Positions 1 to 8,856 of a stretch of DNA of 42,975 nucleotides are shown here, in pieces. The DNA comes from Lachnospiraceae bacterium (GTDB lineage Bacteria > Bacillota > Clostridia > Lachnospirales > Lachnospiraceae): the NCBI GenBank assembly GCA_900772845.1, contig CAAGSD010000153.1, positions 1 to 42,975 of the forward strand, given 5' to 3'. A program made the position numbers and the translations under genes. Each line of letters opens with the position of its first letter. Within the stretch, counting starts at the first letter, position 1. The notes beneath the pieces were generated by a model, which was not told the DNA's origin, did no database searches, and saw only the letters and a program-made list of their open reading frames with translations.

Positions 1-38
1 AAACTTGAATTTGATAAGCTCCTCTAAGAGATTATGTT

Positions 39-389
39 TCAATTTTCTTCTATGTATTTCACTACTCTATCTATATTTCCGCTTTCATATTCATCATGTG
101 TTAATTTGAAACACTCATCCTTACTAACACTGCTGTAGTCTATATACCTAGCAATATCTTCTGGAATTAAAAACAAGTTTACTCCTTCTCGTTTCAGCGA
201 TTGTAAATCTCCGTGATTGACATCAACAATTACTTCCGCTTCCCAATTTTTTGCTTTAATTACAGACTGTAAATTTTCTTTTAATACAGCACTTCTCTTT
301 TTTTAAAAAATATTAAAATGTCCATCATGTCCAACCTGTGAATTTCTCCCATTAGTTACATAGGGTACAATGGCTATTTTTTTTATCAT
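39..389 (-). pseudogene. Hypothetical protein gene interrupted by one in-frame stop
   Basis: Reading the minus strand from an ATG at 389 with a strong AGGAGG site just upstream gives a 28-residue segment starting MIKKIAIVPYVTNGR. It then meets TAA and continues in the same frame for about 87 codons to a TGA at 39-41. The downstream part reads like a folded protein (NWEAEVIVDVNHGDLQSLKR, then an acidic C-terminus ending KYIEEN). A single nonsense change within the T/A-rich run near 300-310 explains the break, because the frame is the same on both sides. I do not recognise the family. The DNA is AT-rich compared with the galactosidase genes next door. It could also be a real short peptide gene followed by an unrelated frame, but the shared frame argues against that. 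Confidence 0.55.
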
Positions 390-451
390 TAACTTGTCCT
401 CCTTTTCCACTTCTTATAACTTCCGATTGTTTTAATTCTTCTCAGTTCCAC

Positions 452-474
452 CTTCTTGCCCTTCGGACAAGAAG
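452..474. other. 10-bp hairpin in a possible leader
   Basis: CTTCTTGCCC, a 3-base loop and GGACAAGAAG pair over 10 positions (one is G-U on the minus-strand RNA). No T-run follows on either strand, so it is not a standard terminator. It lies between a weak promoter candidate (529-557) and the broken gene starting at 389, so it may be a leader hairpin. The rest of the 390-572 gap holds nothing else that I can identify. Confidence 0.4.
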
Positions 475-528
475 TATCCCTCGTTCAAAGAGCTCGGTCA
501 ATTCCGATTTGTTAAGCTATCTATATAT

Positions 529-557
529 ACAATATCATCTCTCTCTGATTATTACAA
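529..557 (-). promoter_or_regulatory. Weak sigma-A-like promoter candidate
   Basis: On the minus strand TTGTAA and TATTGT are separated by 17 bases. It would start a transcript with a leader of about 130 bases before the ATG at 389. Both boxes deviate from consensus and the region is AT-rich, so chance occurrence is quite possible. Confidence 0.25.
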
Positions 558-572
558 TATCGACCGCCCTCG

Positions 573-2963
573 TTAGGCTTCCATAAAGTAAATTCGGGAG
601 GAAAAATCCGGGAACAGCCTGATATCGGAATTATATCCGGTACCGGCGAAAGCGGGTTTCAGGGCAATTCCCGCACGCATCAGGGTATCTCCATAAGCAG
701 TCAGGTCTTCTTTTTCCCCATCCATATTTACAAATCGCGAAAGAATCTCCTGTAATGCAGATCCCTGCTTGATATGAACCGGAGAAACGGTGTTCACAAG
801 GTCTCCGAAGTCTTTCAGATTGTATTTGATATTCCTACCGTAGAAATGATATTTCACATCCGGAAGTAACCCCACCGGGCGATACCAGTCATGGGATTGG
901 TTCGGAACTGCCAGGCGCCGGAAGAACAGCCCCACTGCTCTTCTGCCATCTGTGGACACGCAGGTCCATGATAAGGTTTCCGAGTCGGAAGCTTCGTTTT
1001 CTGTTCCACGGTAAAAGGTTCCAAACTGGAAAACATCCCGCCATTTTTTATAAAGTGTAATCTGCTCCCGGATAGCGCTTAGGTCACTTCCGGACAGATC
1101 CTTTAAATTACATTCATATCCTAAGACAGCGAAAGAAGCCACCTGAAAACGGGTCTCAAGGGGCGTGATCCTTAAGGTCTGATGATTTGGACAGGATGAC
1201 ACATGTGCTGTAAATACCGATAAGGGATATCCATAGCTGTAACTGTTCTGAATCCCGGTACGGCACAGTGCGTCAGTATTATCGCTCGCCCAGATCTGCG
1301 GGAAATAACTTAATATTCCCAGATCAAAACGATTTCCACCTGAACTGCAGCCTTCAAACAAAATCTCAGGGAAACGTGTGGTCAGCTCATCCATAATGTG
1401 ATAAAGCCCCAGCACATAACGATGTGCCGTCTCTCCCTGTTTCGCAGCAGGCAGATAAGGGGAATAAATATCACTGAAATTACGGTTCATATCCCACTTT
1501 ACATAACGGATGTCTCCGGAGGAAAATACCTTCGTCATGGAATCTATTACATATTGTTGTACTTCGGGATTGCACAGATCCAAGAGGCGCTGATTACGTC
1601 CCTCAGAGTGGGGGTGTCCCGGAATCGTCATTGCCCAGTCGGGATGCTCTTGATAGAGACGGCTGTTTTCACTGATCATCTCCGGCTCTACCCAGAGACC
1701 GAAATCCACCCCCAGGGCTTTGATTTTTTTACTGAGGGAAGCAATTCCTCCGGGCAGCTTCTTCGGATCCGGTTCCCAGTCTCCCAGGGAGGAAGTGTCA
1801 TCATTTCGTCCCAAGAACCACCCATCATCCATGACAAAGAGTTCAATTCCGGCATCTTTTCCGGCCTTTGCCAGCTGCAACAGTTTTCTCTCATCAATCT
1901 TAAAATAACAGGCTTCCCAGCTGTTTAACAGAACCGGACGAGGTCTTCTCTTCCACACTCCTCGAACAATATGCTCTCTGATAAAGGAATGTAATTGTCG
2001 GCTAAGTCCACCATACCCCTTCGAAGAAAAACTGAAAACAGCCTCCGGTGTATCAAAGTATGCTTCCGGAGTCAACTCCCAGGAAAAACTCTGTGGATTG
2101 ATCCCGCTTACAAAACGTAATTTCCCATAAGAGTCTTTCTCAAGGGCTTCATAATGATTTCCACTGTAGATCAGATTGCAGCCGATACAGGAGCCAAAAG
2201 TCTCACAGGTGTTCTTCTGTCCCAGGATCATAAAAGGATTCGAACGGTTCGAAGAGGTTCCCGTATAAGACGCATTTATAAATTTGCCGGAACGTAAGGA
2301 AATCTGTTCTCTGTGCATTTCTCTTGCCCAGGCACCGCTGAAATGTGTGATCACGGAATAATCCTCTGTCAGGTCTAACTGTGCACTGAGGCATCGATCC
2401 AAGGTGACAGATGCGTCACTATGATTGATCAGCCGTGCACTCCTGGTAATGACATCACATTCTTCGAATACGGTATAAAACAGCTGCAACTCCAAATGAT
2501 TCGTAACATCCTGCAAAACAATCTGAAGGCATTCCGCGGAATCAGTTTCCGCTTCCGAATAACTGTGAGGGAGTCCGGAAGTCTGCAGGCACTGTTCTCT
2601 TTCTTTTAAAGTAATAACTTTATAGGAATCAAAAGTAAAGTCAGAGGTGACACTCCCGTCAGTAAATCTTACTTCCAGAAAAGGTTCTCTAATATCTCCC
2701 TTTCCCAACGTACCAACCTCCAGGCAGATATCTTCCATGGAGATCTGCGGATGTTCCCTGTCGTAGGTACAGGTGTTTCCCGGAGCGAAAGCTCTCTGTA
2801 TGACAAGAGGCGCACAGGAGGCGGAATCCTGTGCATCTACAGTGATCCGCTCTCCGTAATACAGATGTTCTAAATGTCCGGTCTCCATGACACGTATTCC
2901 GTAAGTACTGTGGGCTGTCTGTAAAAAGAACCATGGCCTTGTATCTTTTAAAATCTGAATCAT
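573..2963 (-). CDS. Alpha-galactosidase, glycoside hydrolase family 36
   Basis: This 796-residue protein hydrolyses terminal alpha-1,6-linked galactose from melibiose and raffinose-type sugars. It has no signal peptide, so it acts in the cytoplasm after uptake. The order is GH36: an N-terminal beta-sandwich, then a (beta/alpha)8 barrel with NSWEACYF (about 348-355), MDDGWF (about 376), FGLWVEPEM, the nucleophile motif KWDMNR (Asp491) and the acid/base motif ASDNTDA (Asp561), then a C-terminal beta domain. Length is slightly above the usual 730 or so. Its ATG overlaps the TGA of the upstream symporter gene by 4 bases (ATGA), which indicates translational coupling. It is the last gene of the galactoside operon, and I see no clear terminator after its stop. 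Confidence 0.95.
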   Translation of the reverse strand: MIQILKDTRPWFFLQTAHSTYGIRVMETGHLEHLYYGERITVDAQDSASCAPLVIQRAFAPGNTCTYDREHPQISMEDICLEVGTLGKGDIREPFLEVRFTDGSVTSDFTFDSYKVITLKEREQCLQTSGLPHSYSEAETDSAECLQIVLQDVTNHLELQLFYTVFEECDVITRSARLINHSDASVTLDRCLSAQLDLTEDYSVITHFSGAWAREMHREQISLRSGKFINASYTGTSSNRSNPFMILGQKNTCETFGSCIGCNLIYSGNHYEALEKDSYGKLRFVSGINPQSFSWELTPEAYFDTPEAVFSFSSKGYGGLSRQLHSFIREHIVRGVWKRRPRPVLLNSWEACYFKIDERKLLQLAKAGKDAGIELFVMDDGWFLGRNDDTSSLGDWEPDPKKLPGGIASLSKKIKALGVDFGLWVEPEMISENSRLYQEHPDWAMTIPGHPHSEGRNQRLLDLCNPEVQQYVIDSMTKVFSSGDIRYVKWDMNRNFSDIYSPYLPAAKQGETAHRYVLGLYHIMDELTTRFPEILFEGCSSGGNRFDLGILSYFPQIWASDNTDALCRTGIQNSYSYGYPLSVFTAHVSSCPNHQTLRITPLETRFQVASFAVLGYECNLKDLSGSDLSAIREQITLYKKWRDVFQFGTFYRGTENEASDSETLSWTCVSTDGRRAVGLFFRRLAVPNQSHDWYRPVGLLPDVKYHFYGRNIKYNLKDFGDLVNTVSPVHIKQGSALQEILSRFVNMDGEKEDLTAYGDTLMRAGIALKPAFAGTGYNSDIRLFPDFSSRIYFMEA

Positions 2964-4324
2964 ACCTGTGCCTCCTGAATCTCTTTTAATCGTTCCTCGG
3001 TCAGTTCATATTTTTTATGAAAGAAAATGACACCGATGACAAGGAGCAGAATGGGGAATAACGTCATCGTCATGCGAAGTCCGACTACAGAGCTTCCGGA
3101 AGTTCCTGCAGCTGCCACTGCATCACTGGTATCGGCGCTTAAGTTACAGAGATTCAGGCACAGGGAAGCAACCAGTGCCGCAATACCGGAAGCCAGTTTT
3201 ACCACGAAGGTCTGCATGGAGAAAATGACACTCTCGTCTCTGCGATGATTTTTCCATTGACCGTAGTCTACGCTATTGGCTAAAAATACGGTAGTCAGTA
3301 CTGTCAGCATACCATTGGCGGCAAAGATCAGGAAGCCGGGAATAAACAGTAAAAATACATTACTCATATTCGTAAAGCATAAAAGCAGCAATACGGCATA
3401 TCCCGCAATTGCCATCAGGAAGCTGACATAGAAAATACGGATGGTACTCATAAACTTACGAAATAACGGGAACAGAAGCATCATGGCGAGAATCTGTACC
3501 GCTCCACCGAAGGTGTTGAACAGTGTATAGGAATTATACCAGGTATCTCCGCCAAAATCGTATTTGAAGAAATAAATTACCAGGTTGGAGGTGGTATAGA
3601 CCGCACAGTTGATCAGTACAATGGTAATCACCACTGCCATAGCCTGATCGTTCTGAATCAGTGCCTTGAACATCTGACCGATGGAAGGTGCGTCCACATC
3701 TACCGTAGATTTTTCCTTGATATTAATACAGGTAATGGCAATAAATATCACGAACAGCACAGCAATGATCAGGGTGAACCTGGAAAATCCTACCCTCTCT
3801 TCTCCTCCGCCCAGGGCATTGACGCAGAGCATGGTGATCACGGTGATGATTGCAGAGCCGACACCGGCACAGGAACGTCCCAGCGTAGACAATCCTTCAC
3901 GCTCTTTTCCGCTGTGGGTAAATGCCGGGATCATGGACCAGAAGGGAATATCCATCATGGTATAGGTCACGCCCCAGAGAATATAAGTGATTGCCGCATA
4001 AGCTACCAGTCCGCTGCCATCCAGTGCAGGCGGTGCTGAGAACATCAGATACAGAACAACGGCATTGGTCACTGTGCCGATCATCAGCCAGGGGCGGAAC
4101 TTCCCCCACCTGGTCCTGGTCTTTGCCACGATGACACCCATGAAGGGATCGTTAAACGCATCGAACACTCTTGCGGCCAGCAGAATAATACCCATGGCTA
4201 CAGCGTTCACACCTAAAATATCCTGATAATAATACAAAATATAGCTGGCAGACAGCATGTATACCATATCCTTGCCTATCGCACCCAGCCCATAAGAAAA
4301 TTTTTCTTTTCCACTTAAACCCAT
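2960..4324 (-). CDS. GPH-family (MelB-like) sugar:cation symporter
   Basis: This is a 454-residue, roughly 12-helix transporter of the glycoside-pentoside-hexuronide:cation symporter family, which imports sugars such as melibiose or lactose with Na+ or H+. The N-terminus (GLSGKEKFSYGLGAIGKDM), the DAFNDPFMG motif near residue 60 and the following RTRWGKFRPW loop are hallmarks of the family. I place the start at 4324 rather than at an upstream ATG at 4384, because AGGGG lies 6 bases before 4324 and nothing similar precedes 4384. Its stop overlaps the alpha-galactosidase start. The structured repeat at 4392-4520 separates it from the upstream beta-galactosidase. Substrate is inferred from the flanking galactosidases. 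Confidence 0.93.
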   Translation of the reverse strand: MGLSGKEKFSYGLGAIGKDMVYMLSASYILYYYQDILGVNAVAMGIILLAARVFDAFNDPFMGVIVAKTRTRWGKFRPWLMIGTVTNAVVLYLMFSAPPALDGSGLVAYAAITYILWGVTYTMMDIPFWSMIPAFTHSGKEREGLSTLGRSCAGVGSAIITVITMLCVNALGGGEERVGFSRFTLIIAVLFVIFIAITCINIKEKSTVDVDAPSIGQMFKALIQNDQAMAVVITIVLINCAVYTTSNLVIYFFKYDFGGDTWYNSYTLFNTFGGAVQILAMMLLFPLFRKFMSTIRIFYVSFLMAIAGYAVLLLLCFTNMSNVFLLFIPGFLIFAANGMLTVLTTVFLANSVDYGQWKNHRRDESVIFSMQTFVVKLASGIAALVASLCLNLCNLSADTSDAVAAAGTSGSSVVGLRMTMTLFPILLLVIGVIFFHKKYELTEERLKEIQEAQV

Positions 4325-4391
4325 AATGTACCCCTGATCCTTTCTTTTGAAATCCTTTGAAATCTTTCTCTCAACTGAAAACATTAAATCA

Positions 4392-4520
4392 TTATATCAT
4401 AAGCTCACGAATTCGTGCTATCGCACTCTACATCCTGCTTCGCAGGATATTCGTTCGCTAATGAGCCCAGAAAAACAAATGTCTGCTTTGCAGCCACTTG
4501 TTTTCCCTTGAGGCTCATTA
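4392..4520 (-). repeat. Dispersed double-hairpin element, copy 1
   Basis: About 129 bp, roughly 90% identical by eye to 39667-39798. Two adjacent stem-loops share a TAATGAG arm. One is built from CATaAgCTCACGAAT against ATTCGTTCGcTAATG, enclosing smaller GTGC/GCAC and ATCCTGC/GCAGGAT stems. The other pairs TAATGAGCC with GGCTCATTA around an AAACAAATG...CACTTGTTT stem. The last bases (4518-4520) form the TAA stop of the beta-galactosidase on the minus strand. Its far edge contains a TATAAT on the minus strand (4391-4396), which could serve the symporter gene, although no good -35 box accompanies it. Short open frames across the element are spurious. Confidence 0.85.
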
Positions 4521-6947
4521 AATCTTAATCTGAAAAGGTATCCGTACTTCCCCTGCCGCCTGTGACTGCAACAGCAAAGTTCCCTGACCGGATATTCCCG
4601 TACTCTTAACATAAGTTCCACCCATGTCTCCCTGTAAAGCAATGGTGTCAGGTCCGATGATGGAGATGTCACCTTCTGCGATCAGACGAATCGGCTCTTG
4701 ATAAAAGGGAAGCACATTTCCATGGTCATCCACTGCACGGATCCGCACCAGTGCCACATCATAGCTGTGCTGTTCCGTGAGAATGGTATGATCCGCTTCT
4801 GCTTCCAGCCGGATTTCACGAACCGGTTCTTTGGTGACGGATTTTACGACTTTGCCGTCTTTGATAGCATCAAAACGGTATACGGTAGCCGTACCGCCCC
4901 AGTCACCGATGTACTTCGTATACAGTCTGGTCACTTCCGCAAAATCAATATGATAGATCAGAAGCAGTTTTAATGCCGTAAGATATAATCTCTTCGGAAT
5001 GTGGTTCAGGCTTCCTCTCGCTACGAGATTCATGGCATCCGTGATCTCCTTTGCATGTTTCGGACGGAATCTTTCGTTCTGTGCAAAAGAATCTCCGATA
5101 AAATCATCGATCAGGATGGGACCGTGCTTTAAGTGCTTATAAGATGACATTTCCGGCAGATATTCCTTGATAAACCGGTCATTTTTGTACATCTTCACGC
5201 TGTCTGCATTGGATAGAATATAGATGTTGCCCCGGTTACAGCCGGGATGCTCTCCGATATCCATGGAAGAAGTGATCTCCAGCACAGGAGTCTGCTCCTG
5301 CTCACAGGCATAGATATTAGCTGCCAGCTTCGGATTCCGGAACATATCCATAACACCATGATAACAGATCCGGTCACCGCTTCCGAAGTCTTTGTGAGTG
5401 TTGTAGTCGAACATGCACCAGCCGAAGCTTCCGGCGATGTCGGACTGACCTGCCACAGCATCCAGTACGTTGGCGTGGCGGATGGCATGCTCACTGCGAC
5501 GCTCTTCGTTGTCGAAGGCTTTCGTAGGATACATATGCCCGTTGTACTCACTGATCAGGTAAGGCTTCTCCATATCGGCTGTGACCTTTTTCTTCGGGTC
5601 ACAGCCGGGAGTCTCGCCGTCGTGCAGAAAATCGTTATAAGTATAGACGTCCTCCAACAGATGGCTTTTCTTAATAGCCCGGACACCGCCGGTAGGTCTC
5701 GTGGGATCCAGCTTATGTGCCACGGCATTGGTCTTTTCGTAAAACGGATCATCATCCGGGGATTCATTGATCCGTACACCCCACAAAATAATCGAAGGAT
5801 GATTGCGGTACTGACGGATCATGTCCTCTGCATTGACCACCGCCTGTGCTTTCCAGGCGTCATCTCCAATATGCTGCCAGCCGGGAAACTCTGTGAAGAC
5901 CAGAAGTCCCAGTTCGTCGCACCGCTCCAGAAAATAATGACTCTGGGGATAATGGGAAGTCCTTACGGCATTTAAACCCAACTCCTTTTTCAGAAGATCC
6001 GCATCCAGCCGCTGCATGCTCTTAGGCATGGCATATCCCACGTAAGGGAAGCTCTGGTGGCGGTTTAAGCCGCGGATCCGCAATTTCCTGCCATTGAGGT
6101 AAAAGCCGTCCTTTTTAAATACTGCTTCCCGGATACCAAACGTGGTCTCTGTCTCATCCAGGAGCATATTGTCCTGATATAGCTGTGTCTTTAAAATATA
6201 GAGATTGGCTTCTTCAGTGTCCCATAACAGAGGATCGGTAATGGTTGCCGTGAGTGAGAGTTCCTTGTCGCAGGAAGCATCCGCAGAAACGGTCTGCTCG
6301 CACAAAAGCCTCCAGGATTCCTGGCCGGCTGCGGTATTTTTCGGCATGTAGTACTGTCGGATGGTCACGTTCTCAGCACTTTCAGTAAGTGTGATCTCAG
6401 AGGTGATCTGCGCTGTCACGGGAGACGATCGGAAATCTATCGCAGTATGGACAAAGATATCCGAAAGGGAGACTTTTTCCTTCACTTCCAGCCGGACATC
6501 CCGGTAGATACCGCCATAGGTCATATAATCGATCACATAGCCAAAGGGCGGAACGTTTAAGTTCTCTCTGCTGTCTAAGCGGACACAGAGCAGGTTATCC
6601 TGCCCATAGAGGACATTGTCCGTTAAATCTACGGTAAATGCAGTGTAACCGCAGTGATGCTCTCCCACCTTTTTCCCGTTACAAAATACAGTACTGTCAT
6701 GTGCTGCTCCCTCAAAAGTAAGCAGGATCTGTTTTCCCTGCCAGTCCTTTGGAATCAGGAGATGGCGCCTGTATCCGCTGACCATCTGGTAGAGGGATTC
6801 ATCAAAATAATGAAACGGAGTCTCTTTACAGGTATGCGGCAGACGTACCGGCTGCAGCGTGTTTTCCGGATATTCCGGTGCCGTTAAACTGTCCTCAAAC
6901 TGTTCGGTGAACAGCCAGTCGTCATTTAAGTAAAGTCTATGTGTCAT
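4518..6947 (-). CDS. Glycoside hydrolase family 2, probable beta-galactosidase
   Basis: This 809-residue cytoplasmic enzyme has no signal peptide. The GH2 layout is: jelly-roll sugar-binding domain (about 1-160, ending DYMTYGGIYRDVRLEV), immunoglobulin-like domain, then a TIM barrel beginning REAVFKKDGFYLNGRK with IRGLNRHQSFPYVG. The acid/base is Glu395 in WGVRINES and the nucleophile is Glu467 in LISEYNGH. C-terminal beta domains follow, of the DUF4982 and GH2 C-terminal type (VRIRAVDDHGNVLPF, then GDMGG). GGGAG precedes the ATG. The alpha-galactosidase and GPH symporter partners favour beta-galactosides, but related GH2 enzymes use other beta-glycosides, so specificity is inferred. The stop codon is supplied by the repeat element. 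Confidence 0.9.
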   Translation of the reverse strand: MTHRLYLNDDWLFTEQFEDSLTAPEYPENTLQPVRLPHTCKETPFHYFDESLYQMVSGYRRHLLIPKDWQGKQILLTFEGAAHDSTVFCNGKKVGEHHCGYTAFTVDLTDNVLYGQDNLLCVRLDSRENLNVPPFGYVIDYMTYGGIYRDVRLEVKEKVSLSDIFVHTAIDFRSSPVTAQITSEITLTESAENVTIRQYYMPKNTAAGQESWRLLCEQTVSADASCDKELSLTATITDPLLWDTEEANLYILKTQLYQDNMLLDETETTFGIREAVFKKDGFYLNGRKLRIRGLNRHQSFPYVGYAMPKSMQRLDADLLKKELGLNAVRTSHYPQSHYFLERCDELGLLVFTEFPGWQHIGDDAWKAQAVVNAEDMIRQYRNHPSIILWGVRINESPDDDPFYEKTNAVAHKLDPTRPTGGVRAIKKSHLLEDVYTYNDFLHDGETPGCDPKKKVTADMEKPYLISEYNGHMYPTKAFDNEERRSEHAIRHANVLDAVAGQSDIAGSFGWCMFDYNTHKDFGSGDRICYHGVMDMFRNPKLAANIYACEQEQTPVLEITSSMDIGEHPGCNRGNIYILSNADSVKMYKNDRFIKEYLPEMSSYKHLKHGPILIDDFIGDSFAQNERFRPKHAKEITDAMNLVARGSLNHIPKRLYLTALKLLLIYHIDFAEVTRLYTKYIGDWGGTATVYRFDAIKDGKVVKSVTKEPVREIRLEAEADHTILTEQHSYDVALVRIRAVDDHGNVLPFYQEPIRLIAEGDISIIGPDTIALQGDMGGTYVKSTGISGQGTLLLQSQAAGEVRIPFQIKI

Positions 6948-6975
6948 AAGTTCTTCTCCCTTTTTGTCTGCGAAT

Positions 6976-7551
6976 TTACGGTCTCTGAGCTATTCCGTAC
7001 ATGAGAATATTTACGACCTCATTTAAAGCGTCCACGTAAGTCAGATGATTCTGTGTAAGGATATCTCTCTGGAAAAACTGCTCAATGGAGGCTTCCAGCA
7101 TCATTTTCACCAGACAGATGGGAACCGGGCGGATACTGCCCTCTGCCATGCCTGTCTCGATCAGCTGGATCGTAGGCTCCCAGCCGGTCTCTAAACGAAG
7201 CTCCACTTTATGGTAGATCTTAGGATATTTATCGCGTAGGGAATACAGCTTTCTGAGGTCAATATTCTGATAGCCTTCCGGCAGGACGCCTAAGATGCGG
7301 TGCAGCTTTTCGATGGTTCCCAGCGCAGGATCCGTCAGGATCATCTGCTCGCTTTCCTTGATGGAGTCAAAAATATAATCTACCATGGCCAGGAACAGTG
7401 CTTCTTTGTCGTCATAGACCGTATAGATGGTCTTTTTACTGATGGAAAGTTCCTTTGCCAGGTCATCCATCGTGAACTTCAGCCCTTTCCGATCGAAGAC
7501 ACGAAGGGTGGCATCCAAAATGTTTTTTTGCAGAGCATCTGTGGTATCCAT
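6976..7551 (-). CDS. TetR-family transcriptional regulator
   Basis: A 191-residue protein with an N-terminal TetR helix-turn-helix (about residues 8-55: ILDATLRVFDRKGLKFTM, then ELSISKKTIYTVYDDKEALF) and a divergent ligand-binding C-terminal domain ending DALNEVVNILMYGIAQ. The start at 7551 is chosen because GGAGG lies 7 bases upstream and because the frame upstream of it has no TetR character. It is the first gene of the galactoside operon, 28 bp before the beta-galactosidase, so autoregulation and sugar-responsive control of the operon are likely. The ligand is unknown. Confidence 0.9.
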   Translation of the reverse strand: MDTTDALQKNILDATLRVFDRKGLKFTMDDLAKELSISKKTIYTVYDDKEALFLAMVDYIFDSIKESEQMILTDPALGTIEKLHRILGVLPEGYQNIDLRKLYSLRDKYPKIYHKVELRLETGWEPTIQLIETGMAEGSIRPVPICLVKMMLEASIEQFFQRDILTQNHLTYVDALNEVVNILMYGIAQRP

Positions 7552-7597
7552 AGGTGTTCCTCCGTCTTTAGAATAGATTTCTATTGTATAGTTCTTC

Positions 7598-7625
7598 GGA
7601 AACTTAAAAATAAAATCCAGTTTCC
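7598..7625. promoter_or_regulatory. Candidate TetR operator (inverted repeat)
   Basis: GGAAACT and AGTTTCC form a 7-bp inverted repeat with a 14-base spacer, about 50 bp upstream of the TetR start. A further copy of the half-site (AGTTTCCTGA) occurs at 7685-7694. Position upstream of an autoregulated TetR operon is the only functional argument. Confidence 0.35.
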
Positions 7626-7708
7626 TTTGATACAAGGGTAGCATTTTGTAAGTGAATATTCAAGAAACGTTTTTGCCAAAAAGAGTTTCCTGAAATTGTG
7701 AAATATAA

Positions 7709-7742
7709 CAAAAAACCAGCCAACGATGTACATTGACTGGTT
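7709..7742 (-). terminator. Rho-independent terminator after the RNase E/G gene
   Basis: On the minus strand AACCAGTCAA pairs with TTGGCTGGTT (10 bp, one G-U) and is followed by a T-rich run TTTTGTT. It ends the MoxR-to-RNase transcription unit a few bases after the stop at 7747 and insulates the galactoside operon. Confidence 0.85.
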
Positions 7743-7746
7743 GTGA

Positions 7747-8856
7747 TCATATTTTTTTCCATTGTTCTGCCAGGGTGGGATGAGACTTTTTACGGGTGAT
7801 CTCCACCAGACCAAGCGGTGTCATATCCACGATCCGGGGATGCTGAGGATCCCCGGCGGTCAGCGTTTTCAGGTATTCCAGCAGTTTCTGACGATTTTCC
7901 TTTTCTGCCATATTGATAAAATCTACGATAATGATACCGGACAGATTCCGCAGGCGCAGCTGTCTGGCCACTTCTTCCGCCGCTTCCAGATTCACCTGAT
8001 AATAGGTATCCTCTCCCATTTTTTTGGCCTCGTTTTTGCCGGAATTGACATCAATGACTGTCATGGCTTCCGTAGGCTCAATGACCAGATATCCGCCGCA
8101 TTTCAGCCAGACTCTTGTATCCAGTGCCTCATCCATTCCCCGTTCGAGAGAATATAAAAGACGCAGGGAAATGGCAGGATCATCATACAACCGGAGGCTC
8201 TTCTGCTGTAAAAGCGGATGACTGCTTTCAGAAAGCTTTTGGAAGATCTTCGGGTCATCCGTAAGGACTTCGCTGTATTCCGATGAATCCGCCAACTGCT
8301 CCAACGCCTCGTAAACGGCCTCAGAAGGCGCAAGGAGACAGGTAAAGCATACTTTATGGGCTGCCTGTTCCAAAAGGCTCTGAAGGGCTTCAGAAGCGTT
8401 CTCAGGGGTGCTGCCGTTTTTAAGAAGCAACTGTTGCATCCGAGCGGGATCCGCAGTGGCGGAAGCCCGCTTTGTCTTCTGGGCATCTCTGGTGACCATG
8501 ACCACCAATTCATCTCCTGCTTTTAAGCATCCGTCAGGCCTCCTGTTGGTCAGGTGCGCCAAAGCTGCTTCCCGCAGTGGCAGAAAGCACAACTCACCGG
8601 GGGCAATCTCCACAAAGCAGGCATCAATGTTTTTCGCAACATTCTGTATTTTTCCCAGATAGATGCCGCCGATCTTACTGGCATTTGAACGCAGCACCCG
8701 CACAGCTGCAATTCCACCGGAGTTCACAAGCAATGCCACATTTTTATCCCGAAGCTTCGTAAAGATCAGTTTCCCGGTGGTACAGTCCGTGCTCTTACGG
8801 ATCTCATTCACTTCTTTTTCTCTTGCCGGTCTGCCGCCGGTGAGACTACGGCTCAT
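7747..8856 (-). CDS. rng: Ribonuclease E/G family protein, short form
   Basis: A 369-residue endoribonuclease of the RNase E/G family, which cleaves single-stranded AU-rich RNA in rRNA processing and mRNA decay. An S1-type RNA-binding domain occupies roughly residues 50-130 (GGIYLGKIQNVAKNIDACFV). The catalytic aspartates that bind the metal are visible as Asp269 in VIDVNSG and Asp312 in IIVDFINM. The protein ends soon after LVEITRKKSHPTLAEQWKKI, so the Cys-x-x-Cys zinc link and the small C-terminal domain of the E. coli enzymes are absent. The ATG overlaps the upstream TGA by 4 bases, and GGAG lies 8 bases before it. In related genomes this gene is often followed by rplU-ysxB-rpmA; here a terminator follows directly. 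Confidence 0.88.
   Translation of the reverse strand: MSRSLTGGRPAREKEVNEIRKSTDCTTGKLIFTKLRDKNVALLVNSGGIAAVRVLRSNASKIGGIYLGKIQNVAKNIDACFVEIAPGELCFLPLREAALAHLTNRRPDGCLKAGDELVVMVTRDAQKTKRASATADPARMQQLLLKNGSTPENASEALQSLLEQAAHKVCFTCLLAPSEAVYEALEQLADSSEYSEVLTDDPKIFQKLSESSHPLLQQKSLRLYDDPAISLRLLYSLERGMDEALDTRVWLKCGGYLVIEPTEAMTVIDVNSGKNEAKKMGEDTYYQVNLEAAEEVARQLRLRNLSGIIIVDFINMAEKENRQKLLEYLKTLTAGDPQHPRIVDMTPLGLVEITRKKSHPTLAEQWKKI

Noticed and set aside
1398..1928. 176-codon plus-strand frame inside the alpha-galactosidase gene
   Set aside because: It is a shadow of a well-conserved GH36 gene.
4418..4672. Open frame on the minus strand across repeat copy 1, with a like frame at 39675-39857
   Set aside because: The shared peptide comes from the repeat and lies over real genes in another frame.
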